DNA from: an uncultured Butyricicoccus sp.
GTDB taxonomy: Bacteria; Bacillota; Clostridia; Oscillospirales; Butyricicoccaceae
Direction of reading: 5' to 3'
Length of the DNA: 64,000 nt
Assembly: GCA_944384745.1 (NCBI GenBank)
Contig: CALWUO010000001.1
Location: 77,975 to 141,974, forward strand
The notes under the pieces: model-generated
Seen by the model: the letters and a program-made list of their open reading frames with translations, nothing else
What the model was told of the DNA's origin: nothing
Database searches by the model: none
Part shown: one piece after another, positions 27,289-34,512 of the stretch
How the letters are laid out: every line of letters begins with the position of its first letter
Position numbering within the stretch: position 1 is the first letter of the stretch
Program-made: the position numbers and the translations under genes

Positions 27289-27331
27289 TATAAGGCTTGA
27301 AAGACATATGTATTTTTCAGGAGGACAAATC

Positions 27332-27775
27332 ATGGATACGGATACTAAATATTATCTGGTAGAACGCACTTTATTACCTGAGGTTTTTCGCAAGGTTGTT
27401 AAAGCAAATGCGGCACTTCACACTGGACGTGTTAAAACTGCAAGTGAAGCGGCTCAAAGCGTTGGGCTTTCCAGAAGTGCGTATTATAAATATAAAGATG
27501 GCATTAGACCATTTTATGAGGCAGCTCATAATAGAACTATCAATTTTCATTTAATGCTTATTGATAGACCAGGGGTGCTTAGTAATATTTTAGGGCTTTT
27601 TGCCCGTGTAGGTGCAAATGTACTTACAATAAATCAATCAATTCCTATTGGTGGTCAAGCAGCAGTTACTATTGCAGCTCGCACCGCTGAAATGAAATGC
27701 ACAGTCGAATCACTAATGGAACGTGCACAGGCTTTAGATGGTGTGCTTAGAGTTGTGATTTTGGCAAGTGAGTAA
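27332..27775 (+). CDS. UPF0735 ACT-domain protein (PheB-like)
   Basis: 147 residues from the ATG after CAGGAGG. The N-terminal half holds a helix-turn-helix-like segment ASEAAQSVGLSRSAYYKYKDGI (about 34-55). The C-terminal half is an ACT domain (about 67-145, INFHLMLIDRPGVLSNIL). The layout suggests an amino acid-sensing regulator. It is 24 bases before hom and in the same operon as thrB and lysC, so feedback control of the aspartate pathway is a reasonable guess, but not shown. Confidence 0.9.
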   Translation: MDTDTKYYLVERTLLPEVFRKVVKANAALHTGRVKTASEAAQSVGLSRSAYYKYKDGIRPFYEAAHNRTINFHLMLIDRPGVLSNILGLFARVGANVLTINQSIPIGGQAAVTIAARTAEMKCTVESLMERAQALDGVLRVVILASE

Positions 27776-27799
27776 TTGAAAAATTGGAGGAAAAATATT

Positions 27800-28933
27800 A
27801 TGATTAAAGTAGCAATATTAGGTCATGGCACAGTTGGTTCTGGCGTTTATGAAGTATTTGATATGAATGCTCAAAAAATCGCCAAGTCAGTAGGGCAACC
27901 AGTAGAAGTAAAATATGTGCTGGATTTGCGTGATTTCTCTCATTTGCCTTATGGTGACAAGTTCGTTTCCGATTTTTCAGTTATTGAAAATGACCCAGAA
28001 GTAACAGTAGTTGCTGAAGTTATGGGCGGCACAGGTGCAGCTTATGAATTTACCAAACGTTCACTTATGGCTGGTAAAAGCGTTTGCACATCAAATAAAG
28101 AGCTTGTTGCAACAAAAGGCGATGAACTTTTAAAAATCGCTGAAGAAAATAATGTGAATTATCTGTTTGAGGCCTCTGTTGGTGGTGGCATTCCTCTGCT
28201 TAGACCTATGATGCAATGTTTAGCCGCTAATGAAATTTTAGAAATTCGTGGCATCTTAAATGGTACAACTAACTATATTCTAACCCAAATGATACAGAAT
28301 GGAGTTGCATTTGAGGACGCTTTAAAACAGGCTCAAGCAAATGGTTACGCTGAAAAAGACCCAACTGCTGATATTGAAGGTCATGACGCTTGCCGTAAAA
28401 TCAGCATTTTATCAGACCTTGCATTTGGTGATAAATTTAATCCAGATGAAGTGCCATGTGAAGGCATAACAAAAATTACATTAACAGATGTTGAACAAGC
28501 TGAAAAATTAGGATATGCTATTAAACTTATAGGTCGTTCAGTTAAATGTGACGATGGAAAAGTTTATGCTTATGTAGCACCTCATTTAATTGACAAACAT
28601 CACCCTCTGGCATCTGTTGAAGATGTTTTCAATGCTGTTATGATTGATGGTAATGCAACTGGTGATGTAATGTTCTATGGCAAGGGTGCAGGTAAGCTTG
28701 CAACTGCATCTGCGGTTGTAGCAGACATGATGGATTCAATCGCTCATAGTGAAAAACGTCGTAATGTATCATGGGGAAGTGGTGAAAAACATCTGCTTAA
28801 ATCAATAGATACACTTTCTAGTAAATGGTATGTGCGTATGCAGGGTGAACAAGGCAAGATTATGCCAGAAATGACAACAGCTGAAGCAAATAAGCAGTTT
28901 GCACAAGCTGAGTCTTGTATGCGTATTCTATAA
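27800..28933 (+). CDS. hom: homoserine dehydrogenase, short form without ACT domain
   Basis: 377 residues from the ATG after TGGAGGAA. The N-terminal NAD(P)-binding motif is GHGTVGSGV (about 8-16). The catalytic/dimerisation domain has NKELVAT, GGGIPLLRP, GILNGTTNYIL and the signature block AYAEKDPTADIEGHDACRK near residue 180-200. It makes homoserine from aspartate semialdehyde. The usual C-terminal ACT domain of ~80 residues is absent. The preceding gene encodes a separate ACT protein that might supply allosteric control in trans. Confidence 0.95.
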   Translation: MIKVAILGHGTVGSGVYEVFDMNAQKIAKSVGQPVEVKYVLDLRDFSHLPYGDKFVSDFSVIENDPEVTVVAEVMGGTGAAYEFTKRSLMAGKSVCTSNKELVATKGDELLKIAEENNVNYLFEASVGGGIPLLRPMMQCLAANEILEIRGILNGTTNYILTQMIQNGVAFEDALKQAQANGYAEKDPTADIEGHDACRKISILSDLAFGDKFNPDEVPCEGITKITLTDVEQAEKLGYAIKLIGRSVKCDDGKVYAYVAPHLIDKHHPLASVEDVFNAVMIDGNATGDVMFYGKGAGKLATASAVVADMMDSIAHSEKRRNVSWGSGEKHLLKSIDTLSSKWYVRMQGEQGKIMPEMTTAEANKQFAQAESCMRIL

Positions 28934-28947
28934 TACAGGAGAAAAAA

Positions 28948-29841
28948 ATGATTGAGGTAAAAGTCCCAGCAACAAGTGCTAATATGGGTTCAGGTTATGA
29001 CTCAATAGGTATTGCACTAAATCTATATAACACAATTAAAATGGAAGAGTCAGATTGTATTGATATAAGTGATGTTTCTGGTGCATCTATTCCAATGGAC
29101 GAAACCAATCTAATATATCAATGTGCGAAAAAAGTTTATGATATCTGCGGAAAACCATTAAAAGGTATGAAAATTATTGAGCAGTGCGACATTCCGCAAA
29201 CAAGGGGTTTAGGCTCTTCCTCTGCTTGTACGGTTGCAGGTATTTTAGGTGCTAATGCTCTTTTAGGTAATCCGTTGGATAGAGAAAGTATAATAGACCT
29301 TGCAGCAAATATTGAAGGTCACCCTGACAACTCTACACCTGCTATTTTAGGCGGTTTCTGTGTTGCTCTTTTAGAGTATGGCAAAGTATGGAGTGTTCGA
29401 GTGCCTATGAATGGAAAGGTTGAATTTATAACTTTTATTCCAGATTTTGAGCTATCAACTGAAAAAGCCCGTGCAGCACTTCCTAAAACTATTGCTCATC
29501 ATGATGCAGTGTTTAATTTATCCCGTGCAGCATTGCTTGCTGGTAGCCTTACAACTGGTAAGCTTGAAAACTTAGGTGTTGCAGTTGGCGACTGTCTGCA
29601 CCAACCTTATAGATTTGATTTAATTCCAGATGGTCGTGAGCTTGTACATGCCGCTAAGGCTATGGGTGCATTAGGCACTTTTATTTCTGGTGCAGGTCCA
29701 TCTATAATTGCAGTTGTGGACGCACATGACAGAACATATCTTTCCCGTGCAGAAATGTACTGCGAGCATAATTTTCCGCATTGGAAGCCTATTCGCCTTG
29801 TGTGTGATGAAGTCGGTGCAGTTGTAACCGAAATAAAATAA
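28948..29841 (+). CDS. thrB: homoserine kinase (GHMP family)
   Basis: 297 residues from the ATG after CAGGAG. PATSANMGSGYDSIG is the N-terminal GHMP motif. The phosphate-binding loop TRGLGSSSACTVAG lies near residue 85-98, and ISGAGPSI near the C-terminus is motif 3. It phosphorylates homoserine for threonine synthesis. It follows hom by 14 bases and precedes lysC. No threonine synthase gene is in the window. Confidence 0.95.
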   Translation: MIEVKVPATSANMGSGYDSIGIALNLYNTIKMEESDCIDISDVSGASIPMDETNLIYQCAKKVYDICGKPLKGMKIIEQCDIPQTRGLGSSSACTVAGILGANALLGNPLDRESIIDLAANIEGHPDNSTPAILGGFCVALLEYGKVWSVRVPMNGKVEFITFIPDFELSTEKARAALPKTIAHHDAVFNLSRAALLAGSLTTGKLENLGVAVGDCLHQPYRFDLIPDGRELVHAAKAMGALGTFISGAGPSIIAVVDAHDRTYLSRAEMYCEHNFPHWKPIRLVCDEVGAVVTEIK

Positions 29842-29891
29842 CTTTGCTTTTTACCCTTAATGTAGGGTTTATAAGGAGGAAAATATATAAC

Positions 29892-31100
29892 ATGAGTCTT
29901 ATTGTTCAGAAGTTCGGTGGAACATCTGTTGCCAACACCGAGCGTATTTTCAATGTAGCAGATATTGCAACATCTGCTTATAAGGCGGGCAATCAGGTAG
30001 TAGTTGTTGTATCTGCTCAAGGTGATACAACTGATGATTTAATCGAAAAAGCAGCCCAAATTAATAAACGTCCATCAAAGCGTGAAATGGACGTACTACT
30101 TTCAACTGGTGAAATGATTTCTATGTCATTACTTGCTATGGCTATCCAAAAACTTGGATATCCTGTTATCTCTCTCACTGGTTGGCAAGCGGGCATTAAA
30201 ACAGATATTAATTACTCAGAAGCTCGTATACGTAAAGTAACTGCTGAGCGTATTCGCTCCGAACTTGATAGAAACCGTATTGTTATTGTTGCTGGTTTCC
30301 AAGGTATTAACAAACAGGACGATATCACAACTTTAGGTCGTGGCGGCTCTGATACAACCGCTGTTGCAATCGCAGCTTCACTTGGTGCTGATTTATGTCA
30401 GATTTACACCGATGTTGATGGCGTTTATACAGCAGACCCACGAATTGTTCCTAATGCTAAAAAGTTATCCACTATAACTTATGATGAAATGCTAGAGCTT
30501 GCAAGCCTTGGTGCACAGGTGCTTCACAATCGCTCGGTTGAGATGGCTAAGAAATATAATGTTGATTTGGAAGTTGTGTCCAGCTTTACCCGTAATGAGG
30601 GTACAAAAGTCAAGGAGGGTTCAAACATGGAGAAAATGAATGTAAGCGGCGTTGCTCGTGATAATAACTGTGCTAGAATTGCTATTATTAACCTGCCAGA
30701 TGAGCCAGGTGTAGCTTTCCGCACATTTGCACTACTGGCTAAATATAAAATCAATGTAGATATTATTCTACAATCAGTAGGTCAAGACCATAAAAAGTCT
30801 ATAACCTTCACAATTCCTCAAAGCAGTGTAGAGGAAACAGAACGTATTTTACGTGAAAATAAAGACCAACTTGGTTTTGAAGATATCTCTGTTAATACTG
30901 CTGTTGCTAAGGTTTCTATTGTTGGTGCTGGTATGGCGTCTAACTCTGGTGTTGCAGCTAAAATGTTTGAAGCTCTCGCATCTGCTGGTATCAATATCCG
31001 TATGATTTCCACTTCTGAAATCAAAATTTCTGTACTTATCAATGAGGAAGATTCTGAAAAGGCTGTTAAAGCTATCCATGATAAGTTCTTTAATGCATAA
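29892..31100 (+). CDS. lysC: aspartokinase, alpha subunit reading
   Basis: 402 residues from the ATG after AAGGAGG (12 bases away). The kinase domain opens VQKFGGTSVAN (Lys7-Gly10), with FQGINKQDDITTLGRGGSDTTA near residue 137-157. Two C-terminal ACT domains follow (about 262-400). It phosphorylates aspartate, the first step toward Lys, Thr, Met and diaminopimelate for wall and spore cortex. Codon 246 is an ATG with its own strong Shine-Dalgarno, predicting a separate beta subunit. Last gene of the operon. Confidence 0.96.
   Translation: MSLIVQKFGGTSVANTERIFNVADIATSAYKAGNQVVVVVSAQGDTTDDLIEKAAQINKRPSKREMDVLLSTGEMISMSLLAMAIQKLGYPVISLTGWQAGIKTDINYSEARIRKVTAERIRSELDRNRIVIVAGFQGINKQDDITTLGRGGSDTTAVAIAASLGADLCQIYTDVDGVYTADPRIVPNAKKLSTITYDEMLELASLGAQVLHNRSVEMAKKYNVDLEVVSSFTRNEGTKVKEGSNMEKMNVSGVARDNNCARIAIINLPDEPGVAFRTFALLAKYKINVDIILQSVGQDHKKSITFTIPQSSVEETERILRENKDQLGFEDISVNTAVAKVSIVGAGMASNSGVAAKMFEALASAGINIRMISTSEIKISVLINEEDSEKAVKAIHDKFFNA
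30627..31100 (+). CDS. lysC: aspartokinase, beta subunit from an internal in-frame start
   Basis: 157 residues, in frame with lysC and beginning at its Met246 (MEKMNVSGVARDNN). AAGGAGGGT (30612-30620) sits six bases before the ATG, better spaced than the site of the full-length start. The product would be the two ACT domains alone. Bacillus aspartokinase II is known to be an alpha2-beta2 enzyme made in exactly this way. The signal is seen here; translation from it is inferred. Confidence 0.75.
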   Translation: MEKMNVSGVARDNNCARIAIINLPDEPGVAFRTFALLAKYKINVDIILQSVGQDHKKSITFTIPQSSVEETERILRENKDQLGFEDISVNTAVAKVSIVGAGMASNSGVAAKMFEALASAGINIRMISTSEIKISVLINEEDSEKAVKAIHDKFFNA

Positions 31101-31111
31101 AATTATACAGA

Positions 31112-31139
31112 TATCGCTTGCGACAAAGTGCGATTTTTT
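31112..31139 (+). terminator. probable terminator of lysC
   Basis: ATCGC (31112-31116) pairs with GCGAT (31130-31134), followed by a T run. The stem is short, but the T tract is good. Confidence 0.5.
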
Positions 31140-31140
31140 C

Positions 31141-31167
31141 GGCGTGTTCCATTGTATGGAGCACGCC
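31141..31167 (+). other. strong hairpin or inverted repeat upstream of rlmB
   Basis: GGCGTGTTCCA (31141-31151) pairs with TGGAGCACGCC (31157-31167) with one G-T and a five-base loop. There is no T tract after it. The loop holds the start of the candidate -35 box of rlmB, so it may be an operator or a second part of the lysC 3' end. Confidence 0.55.
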
Positions 31168-31181
31168 ATTTGTGTTATAAT
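31152..31181 (+). promoter_or_regulatory. candidate promoter of rlmB
   Basis: TTGTAT (31152-31157), an 18-base spacer and TATAAT (31176-31181). A second TATAAT follows at 31195-31200. Confidence 0.5.
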
Positions 31182-31217
31182 ACATTCTGTGTAATATAAT
31201 ACGGAGTTGAAAAAAAT

Positions 31218-31985
31218 ATGTTTGATAAAAAACAGAATAACAATACTCCACAGATGGATAATATGCTTATAGAGGGCAGAAATGCTGTAAGTGAGCTTAT
31301 TAAATCAGGTCAAGCTGTGGATAAACTGTTTGTAGCTGAAAACGCACATGGAAGAATGGGTGAAATTATCGCCCTTGCTAAAAAAAATGGTGTACCAGTT
31401 ACAATCTGTGACCGTCGTAAGCTAGACAGCATGAGTCAAACAGGCAATCATCAGGGCGTTATAGCTCAAGCGGCTGCACAAGATTATGTTTCTTTAGATG
31501 AGCTTTTTGAACGTGCAGAGCAAAAGGGCGAAAAACCTCTTTTTGTTATCTGTGATGGCTTGGAAGACCCTCACAATTTAGGGGCTATTGTTCGTTCTGC
31601 TGAAGCCGCAGGTGCACATGGTATTATCATACCTAAACGTAGAGCAGTGGGTTTAACTGGCATTGTAGCAAGGGCGTCTGCTGGTGCTTTGGCACATATG
31701 CCAGTGCATAAAGCAACAAATCTTGCAAGCACCATAGATGAAATAAAAAAACGTGGTGTTTGGGTTTATGGTGCGGAAGCTGATGGCACAGTAGACCTTT
31801 ACAAGGCTGATTTTGCAGATGCAACCGCTTTGGTTATTGGCTCAGAGGGTAACGGTATAAGCCGTTTAATCCGTGAAAAATGTGATTTTATTGTTAGCAT
31901 TCCAATGCGTGGAAAGGTTAATTCTTTAAATGCATCAAATGCAGCCGCTATTTTACTTTATGAAGCTGTTCGTCGCAGAATTTAA
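31218..31985 (+). CDS. rlmB: 23S rRNA (guanosine-2'-O-)-methyltransferase RlmB, TrmH/SpoU family
   Basis: 255 residues. The N-terminal substrate-binding domain (about 15-85, IEGRNAVSELIKSG) is followed by the SPOUT knot domain with the family motifs DGLEDPHNLGAIVRSAEAAG, VIGSEGNGISRLI and IPMRGKVNSLNASNAAAILLYE. It methylates the ribose of a conserved guanosine of 23S rRNA (G2251 in E. coli numbering). The ATG at 31218 has a GGAGTTG site; a Met at codon 16 is an alternative. It is 20 bases before the pseudo-ATPase gene and likely cotranscribed. Confidence 0.93.
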   Translation: MFDKKQNNNTPQMDNMLIEGRNAVSELIKSGQAVDKLFVAENAHGRMGEIIALAKKNGVPVTICDRRKLDSMSQTGNHQGVIAQAAAQDYVSLDELFERAEQKGEKPLFVICDGLEDPHNLGAIVRSAEAAGAHGIIIPKRRAVGLTGIVARASAGALAHMPVHKATNLASTIDEIKKRGVWVYGAEADGTVDLYKADFADATALVIGSEGNGISRLIREKCDFIVSIPMRGKVNSLNASNAAAILLYEAVRRRI

Positions 31986-32005
31986 TTAAAAGGGAGGGTT
32001 TTGAT

Positions 32006-34267
32006 ATGAGCAATAAGCTAATCGACACTCAAGAGCTTAATGATATACGTCGTATGCTCGGTGAAGAACCAGACGAAGATAATTTATCAAATATTCCGCC
32101 TGTGGAAAAAAGTAATACAGATTCATTTGATTTAAATGATATTTTGGCTGAGGTAAGCGGTGTTGTTGACCAAACTAAAAAAAGTGCAAGCACATCTTCA
32201 ACATCTCAACGTTCTCAGCGTGTTAAAACCAGAATGTCTGGCGGTACAGCTAATATTCCTCGTATAACAGGAACTATTCAGCCTGGAACGGGTAGAATAT
32301 CATCTGGTACAGGTCGTATTCCAAAAGTAAACGGCAGAGCTAACAGTGATGGAAGTCGTGTGTCTCAGTCAACTGGTCGATATTCTCAGGCAAGTCAGAG
32401 AATACCTCGTGTTCCAGGGGTAGACCCTATGGAAGTCGAAATGAATATGCGTAAAATGGCTGATGAACAAGCAAGACATTTAAAAGAACTTGCAAATGAG
32501 GCGGCTGAAGAACAGGAAAGAGAACGCAGAATGTCCCGTAAAGAGCGTAGAAAGCTCGAAAAAGAGCGTCGTATGGAAAATGAACGTATGCTCGACAAAG
32601 AGGACGAAATAGAAATACGCAATCCTAGAGAGGCTCTTAGATATTATAAACGTAGAGCAAAAAACCTCGCAAGACGCAGTTTATTAGTGCTTATCTTAAC
32701 AGTTATAACAATGTATATAACAGTTGCAAGTGGCATGGGGCTACCTTTGCCATCTATGCTTAAATATGCCGAACATACATTCCTTACTGTTATGACAATG
32801 ATGCTTCTTCAGTTTTTCTCAATGTTTATAGGTCTTGATATAGTTGGAAATGGTATATACAATCTTTTAAAGGGTAAACCAGATAGAGGCACACTTGTTG
32901 TATTTTCTCTTATAGCTTCTCTTTTACATGGCATGACAATTATTATATTTAAAAATAATGCTTGGATGCCTTATTGTGCTATAAGTATGGTTTTATTATT
33001 CGCTCAAATGCAAGAGGAAAAATCACTTATGTCAGGTCGTTATCGTGCATATAAAGCGGCATCACTTGGCGACCGTCCAACTGGTGTTTATGCACATGTA
33101 GATAATAAAGACAAAACCCGTCGTGCAGTTAAATACCGTATGCATAGCGTTGATAATTTTTTAAGAGAGATAGAACGCACAGACACTGTGCAAGTTTTTG
33201 AAAGAATTTATACACCTATTGCAATTTTAGCATCTATTGCTTTCTCTGTTATGGCGGCTGTTGCTGCAAAAGACCCTATTCGTTTCTTCTGGGCTTTTTC
33301 TGCTATTATGTCTATCTCTGCACCACTTGGCATTTTATGCTCATTTGGCACATCTTACCGCAATATATCAAGAAAACTGCTTTCAGAAGGTGCTGCAATT
33401 GCAGGTGCTAAACATGCACATCGTCTTTGCAAAACTAGACAAGCTGTAATGCGTGATTCTGATTTTTATCCAACAGGTTCTATTGTAATAGATGAAATTA
33501 AAAACTATGGCAATTATTCAACCGAAAAACTTTTGGCTTATGCCTCTGCTGTAACTGCAAATAACAATCTTGAAATAGGTCGTGTACTTGCTGAGGCACT
33601 TCGTGAGCAGTTCGGCAGACCAGTAAAGGCTAATAATATTGTTTATTATGAGTCTGGTGGCATGTCTGCGGATATAAATACAGATAATGTTATGGTTGGT
33701 ACTGCGGCATTTTTAAGCAAGCTAGGTATTAGTAAGCCTGATGAATACACTATTTCTAACAGTGTTTATGTTGTTATCAATAGTCAGATTGCAGGCGAAA
33801 TTGTTATGAGCTATCACCCAACAGCACAAACTTATGGTGCAATTCACACCATGACTAGAGTTAAAAAATATCCTGTTATCTCTGCTCAGGATTTCAATAT
33901 TTCTCCTGCTATGGTTGAAAGCATGTTTGAGGTTAAAAAGGGTGAAGTAGGCTCAATAGATGCACAGCGTATTGATGAGGTTAATAATATTAAATACGTT
34001 CAAAATGATAAAGTAAGTGCATTGCTTTCAAAAGACGGTGCAATGCCGTTTGCAATAGTGCTTCAGTCTGCTGAACGTTTAGTAACTTCACTAAGAGCAA
34101 ATTTGCTTATAGGTACTGTTGCAGGAATTGCAGGTATGCTTTTAATGTTCTATCTGACATATAAAGGTGCGGCTGAGGCTGTCGAACCTAAAAATGTTCT
34201 TATTTATTTACTGCTTTGGTATCTTCCAACATTTGCTGTAAACACTTCAACTAAAATAAGTTATTAA
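32006..34267 (+). CDS. degenerate P1B-type ATPase-like membrane protein (predicted inactive)
   Basis: 753 residues after AAGGGAGGG. Residues 1-140 are polar and low complexity; 141-222 form a charged helix rich in Glu and Arg. Eight membrane helices follow (about 224-242, 256-277, 296-315, 320-335, 400-420, 427-450, 698-718, 729-747), the P1B layout. GIYNLLKGKPDRGTLVVFSL (283-302) parallels the P1B helix 2 region. Where P1B pumps have CPC this has SAPLG (438-442). Where they have FDKTGT this has FYPTGS (487-492), so the phosphorylated Asp is Tyr488. The actuator loop is short and lacks TGE; only ND (667-668) remains of GDGxND. It should not pump; its role is unknown. Confidence 0.8.
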   Translation: MSNKLIDTQELNDIRRMLGEEPDEDNLSNIPPVEKSNTDSFDLNDILAEVSGVVDQTKKSASTSSTSQRSQRVKTRMSGGTANIPRITGTIQPGTGRISSGTGRIPKVNGRANSDGSRVSQSTGRYSQASQRIPRVPGVDPMEVEMNMRKMADEQARHLKELANEAAEEQERERRMSRKERRKLEKERRMENERMLDKEDEIEIRNPREALRYYKRRAKNLARRSLLVLILTVITMYITVASGMGLPLPSMLKYAEHTFLTVMTMMLLQFFSMFIGLDIVGNGIYNLLKGKPDRGTLVVFSLIASLLHGMTIIIFKNNAWMPYCAISMVLLFAQMQEEKSLMSGRYRAYKAASLGDRPTGVYAHVDNKDKTRRAVKYRMHSVDNFLREIERTDTVQVFERIYTPIAILASIAFSVMAAVAAKDPIRFFWAFSAIMSISAPLGILCSFGTSYRNISRKLLSEGAAIAGAKHAHRLCKTRQAVMRDSDFYPTGSIVIDEIKNYGNYSTEKLLAYASAVTANNNLEIGRVLAEALREQFGRPVKANNIVYYESGGMSADINTDNVMVGTAAFLSKLGISKPDEYTISNSVYVVINSQIAGEIVMSYHPTAQTYGAIHTMTRVKKYPVISAQDFNISPAMVESMFEVKKGEVGSIDAQRIDEVNNIKYVQNDKVSALLSKDGAMPFAIVLQSAERLVTSLRANLLIGTVAGIAGMLLMFYLTYKGAAEAVEPKNVLIYLLLWYLPTFAVNTSTKISY

Positions 34268-34277
34268 ATAAATTTAG

Positions 34278-34317
34278 TCCACTGAATAACTGTGAAAATG
34301 TTTTCAGTGGATTTTTT
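34278..34317 (+). terminator. intrinsic terminator of rlmB and the pseudo-ATPase gene
   Basis: TCCACTGAA pairs perfectly with TTCAGTGGA, followed by a T run. Confidence 0.82.
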
Positions 34318-34408
34318 ATACTTTTTTTGCTCTTTAGTCGTATTGCTGTAAAAAAACATGACTTTTTGCGAAAAATTTTATCTATTGTTAAGATATACAA
34401 AATAATAT

Positions 34409-34437
34409 TTGCAATTACCGTGAATATAGTGTATAAT
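34409..34437 (+). promoter_or_regulatory. strong sigma-A promoter of the EF-G paralogue
   Basis: TTGCAA (34409-34414), a 17-base spacer and TATAAT (34432-34437). The leader holds a small hairpin, CTGAAC with GTTCAG (34456-34475). Confidence 0.7.
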
Positions 34438-34512
34438 AACAAACATAGAGAGAGCCTGAACATAAAATAGTTCAGAGCGTCTTATACAATGACAAGCAGG
34501 AGCGTGTGAAAT

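Noticed and set aside
27059..27331. T-box or lysine/threonine riboswitch before the hom-thrB-lysC operon
   Set aside because: Only about 40 bases lie between the promoter and the first gene, and no T-box motif or specifier stem is seen.
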